A stretch of DNA of 57,530 bases from Bacteroidota bacterium (GTDB lineage: Bacteria > Bacteroidota > Bacteroidia > Bacteroidales > GCA-2711565), in the NCBI GenBank assembly GCA_003353955.1, contig PIVJ01000009.1:1-57530 (forward strand), read 5' to 3'. Both the position numbers and the translations under genes were made by a program. Shown here piece after piece: positions 56,608-57,530 of this stretch (the stretch's first letter is position 1; every line of letters starts with the position of its first letter). A model generated the notes under the pieces. That model saw nothing but the letters and a program-made list of their open reading frames with translations, was not told the DNA's origin and searched no databases.

Positions 56608-56790
56608 ATGAAATGTTCAGAACTTTATAGACGATTAACTAAGGATGGTTGGTATCCTACATCGCAAAAAGGGTCACATGTAAAGATGAAACATGATACA
56701 AAAACTAACATAATTATCTTTCCAAATCATGGAAGTCAAGAATTAGGTAAAGGACTTGAAAAGAAGACAATTAAAGATGCAGGTTTATAA
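56608..56790 (+). CDS. hicA: HicA-family toxin
   Basis: A 60-residue double-stranded RNA-binding-fold toxin. It has the full HicA pattern: KCSELYRRLTKDGWYPTSQKGSH with the catalytic histidine in the KGSH motif near residue 23, then KMKHDTKTNIIIFPNHGSQEL, with GKGLEKKTIKDAGL at the end. HicA cuts mRNA and tmRNA when free of HicB. The order hicA then hicB is common. It lies 25 bases before the HicB start. Confidence 0.9.
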   Translation: MKCSELYRRLTKDGWYPTSQKGSHVKMKHDTKTNIIIFPNHGSQELGKGLEKKTIKDAGL

Positions 56791-56815
56791 TAGAAATATA
56801 ACTGAAAGGATAGTT

Positions 56816-57214
56816 ATGAAAGCGACAAAGAAAGTAATAAAGATGATTGTTGAAAAGACAGATACTGGCTTTTCTGCTTTTTCAGAAAATAATCCTGTAT
56901 TTACAACAGGAAGAACCATATCTGAACTGATTGATAATGCTTATGATGCTGCAAGTTTATTTTTTGAAGAAGAAGAAATTAAAGTAACGCATGAAAACAT
57001 AAATTTTGAAATTGACTTTAAACAATTTTTTCAATATTATAAAGTTTTAAATTCAAAATTCCTTGCTGACAAAATAGGAATGAATCCAACTTTATTATCT
57101 CAATATGTGCAAGGTCATAAGAAGCCTTCTGAAAAGCAAACTGAAAAAATATTATTAGGTATTCATCAAATAGGACAAGAACTTTCCGAGATAAATTTGA
57201 TTTATAGAAGATAG
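56816..57214 (+). CDS. hicB: HicB-family antitoxin
   Basis: The ATG at 56816 gives 132 residues; the longer frame from 56756 overlaps hicA out of frame. The N-terminal half has the degraded RNase H-like HicB fold (KMIVEKTDTGFSAFSEN, then TTGRTISELIDNAYDAASLF), and the C-terminal part a helix-turn-helix (KFLADKIGMNPTLLSQYVQG) of Xre type. HicB neutralises HicA by blocking its active site and represses the hicAB promoter with its HTH part. The stop lies three bases before the second copy of the 16-base repeat. Confidence 0.9.
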   Translation: MKATKKVIKMIVEKTDTGFSAFSENNPVFTTGRTISELIDNAYDAASLFFEEEEIKVTHENINFEIDFKQFFQYYKVLNSKFLADKIGMNPTLLSQYVQGHKKPSEKQTEKILLGIHQIGQELSEINLIYRR

Positions 57215-57216
57215 TT

Positions 57217-57232
57217 TGCACAGGCTACAACA
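57217..57232 (+). repeat. 16-base repeat, copy 2 (start of the palindrome)
   Basis: TGCACAGGCTACAACA begins three bases after the hicB stop and matches copy 1 at 15 of 16 positions. The two copies enclose hicAB with about 700 bases between. Confidence 0.85.
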
Positions 57233-57425
57233 ATGCATCATACAGCATAAGGGTTTCAGGCGTTTTTAGTTAGTTTTTTGCAAGAAATATGCTCCGCCAA
57301 ATCTCCGATTTGACTCCTTAATAAAAAATGCTAAATTTGTGTCTAATCGCATATTTGGCTCACAACTATTTTGACAGATAAATCTCTCAAAATCCCTTAC
57401 GTCGCATATGCTCACCGTTATAAGC
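57217..57425. repeat. Long imperfect palindrome after hicB, attC-like
   Basis: It opens with TGCACAGGCTACAACA (repeat copy 2) and ends ACCGTTATAAGC. The two halves are complementary along most of their length with bulges: GCTACAACAATG against GCTTATAACGGTG, ATAAGGG against GTAAGGG, and AAATATGC in both arms; the centre holds AAATCTCCGATTT as a small hairpin. The site resembles a large integron attC site: a folded, imperfect inverted repeat with GTT-type ends placed right after an open frame. No integrase is in the window. The likeness is structural; it is longer than typical attC sites (about 60-140). Confidence 0.6.
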
Positions 57426-57435
57426 AATCGGGTAC

Positions 57436-57479
57436 GTTAAAGGGACATCGATTACAAAGTTAAAGAAACATCGCTTACA
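57436..57479 (+). repeat. Two 21-base direct repeats at a probable IS end
   Basis: GTTAAAGGGACATCGATTACA (57436) and GTTAAAGAAACATCGCTTACA (57459) agree at 18 of 21 positions with centres 23 bases apart. Duplicated short motifs directly before a transposase start are typical of terminal transposase-binding sites. Confidence 0.6.
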
Positions 57480-57518
57480 CTTTTTTAGGTTGTAATTTGA
57501 TAAGAAAATCAAATTGCT

Positions 57519-57530
57519 ATGCCTTGGAAA
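57519..57530 (+). mobile_element. Possible start of an IS481-type transposase gene (cut by window edge)
   Basis: An ATG at 57519 begins MPWK, then the window ends. Many IS481-family transposases start MPW, and the preceding repeats at 57436-57479 look like an IS terminus. Four codons alone prove little, so this is a weak call that depends on the adjoining sequence. Confidence 0.35.

Overview
The window is a stretch of a Bacteroidota (Bacteroidetes) chromosome. The evidence is AT-rich DNA, -7 promoter boxes of the form TAnnTTTG ahead of many genes, mostly weak Shine-Dalgarno sequences, and characteristic gene neighbourhoods: birA/rsfS/ftsH/LUD/cdsA/psd, lpxH/PNP/lpxK, Nif3 plus zinc-ribbon protein, guaB with a parvulin trio, and paired M16 peptidases. 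The exact genus cannot be fixed from the sequence. No rRNA, tRNA or CRISPR was seen. Most of the window is ordinary core genome.

Layout. Positions 1-2524: a radical SAM gene cut by the window edge, an SPFH membrane protein with a tiny ribbon-helix-helix partner, and a YjjG nucleotidase. 2525-8031: psd, cdsA, a LUD-domain gene, ftsH and rsfS on the minus strand, divergent from birA. 8059-17054: pyrE and an SRPBCC gene, then rightward Nudix, coaD, a TlpA-like thioredoxin, secA, a lipoprotein, pyrH and frr. 17069-23314: an AI-2E exporter-type protein, lipid A genes lpxH and lpxK around purine nucleoside phosphorylase, Nif3 and a coiled-coil zinc-ribbon protein, closed by a strong terminator. 23386-31000: a FadL-like barrel, a Tyr/Gly/Ser-rich lipoprotein, proS, mazG, peroxiredoxin and a TolC-type channel.

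31116-44192 is almost entirely minus strand: an S9 peptidase, a MacB-like permease and HlyD-like adaptor (no ATPase gene beside them), three periplasmic chaperone/PPIase-type genes, guaB and two M16 peptidases. glyA follows on the plus strand. 45732-47293 is a small gene graveyard: a frameshifted histidine kinase tail, a lipoprotein with an internal stop, an open remnant, and a frameshifted piece of an RHS-type protein.

47353-54948 holds sixA and ppk1 (phosphohistidine phosphatase and polyphosphate kinase), a half-size DUF1456 protein, and a compact molybdenum cofactor operon: moeA, an unusually short moaA, moaC, an HI0933-type flavoprotein and a MOSC-MogA fusion. An HD-domain protein and a DivIC/FtsB-like division protein follow.

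The right end (about 56040-57530) is accessory DNA: a lipoprotein gene that lacks a start codon, a HicA/HicB toxin-antitoxin pair with its own promoter, a 16-base repeat on both sides of that pair, a 209-base imperfect palindrome running on from the second repeat copy, and then what looks like the left end of an IS481-type insertion sequence. The repeat-plus-palindrome arrangement resembles an integron-like cassette site and is the most interesting feature of the window.
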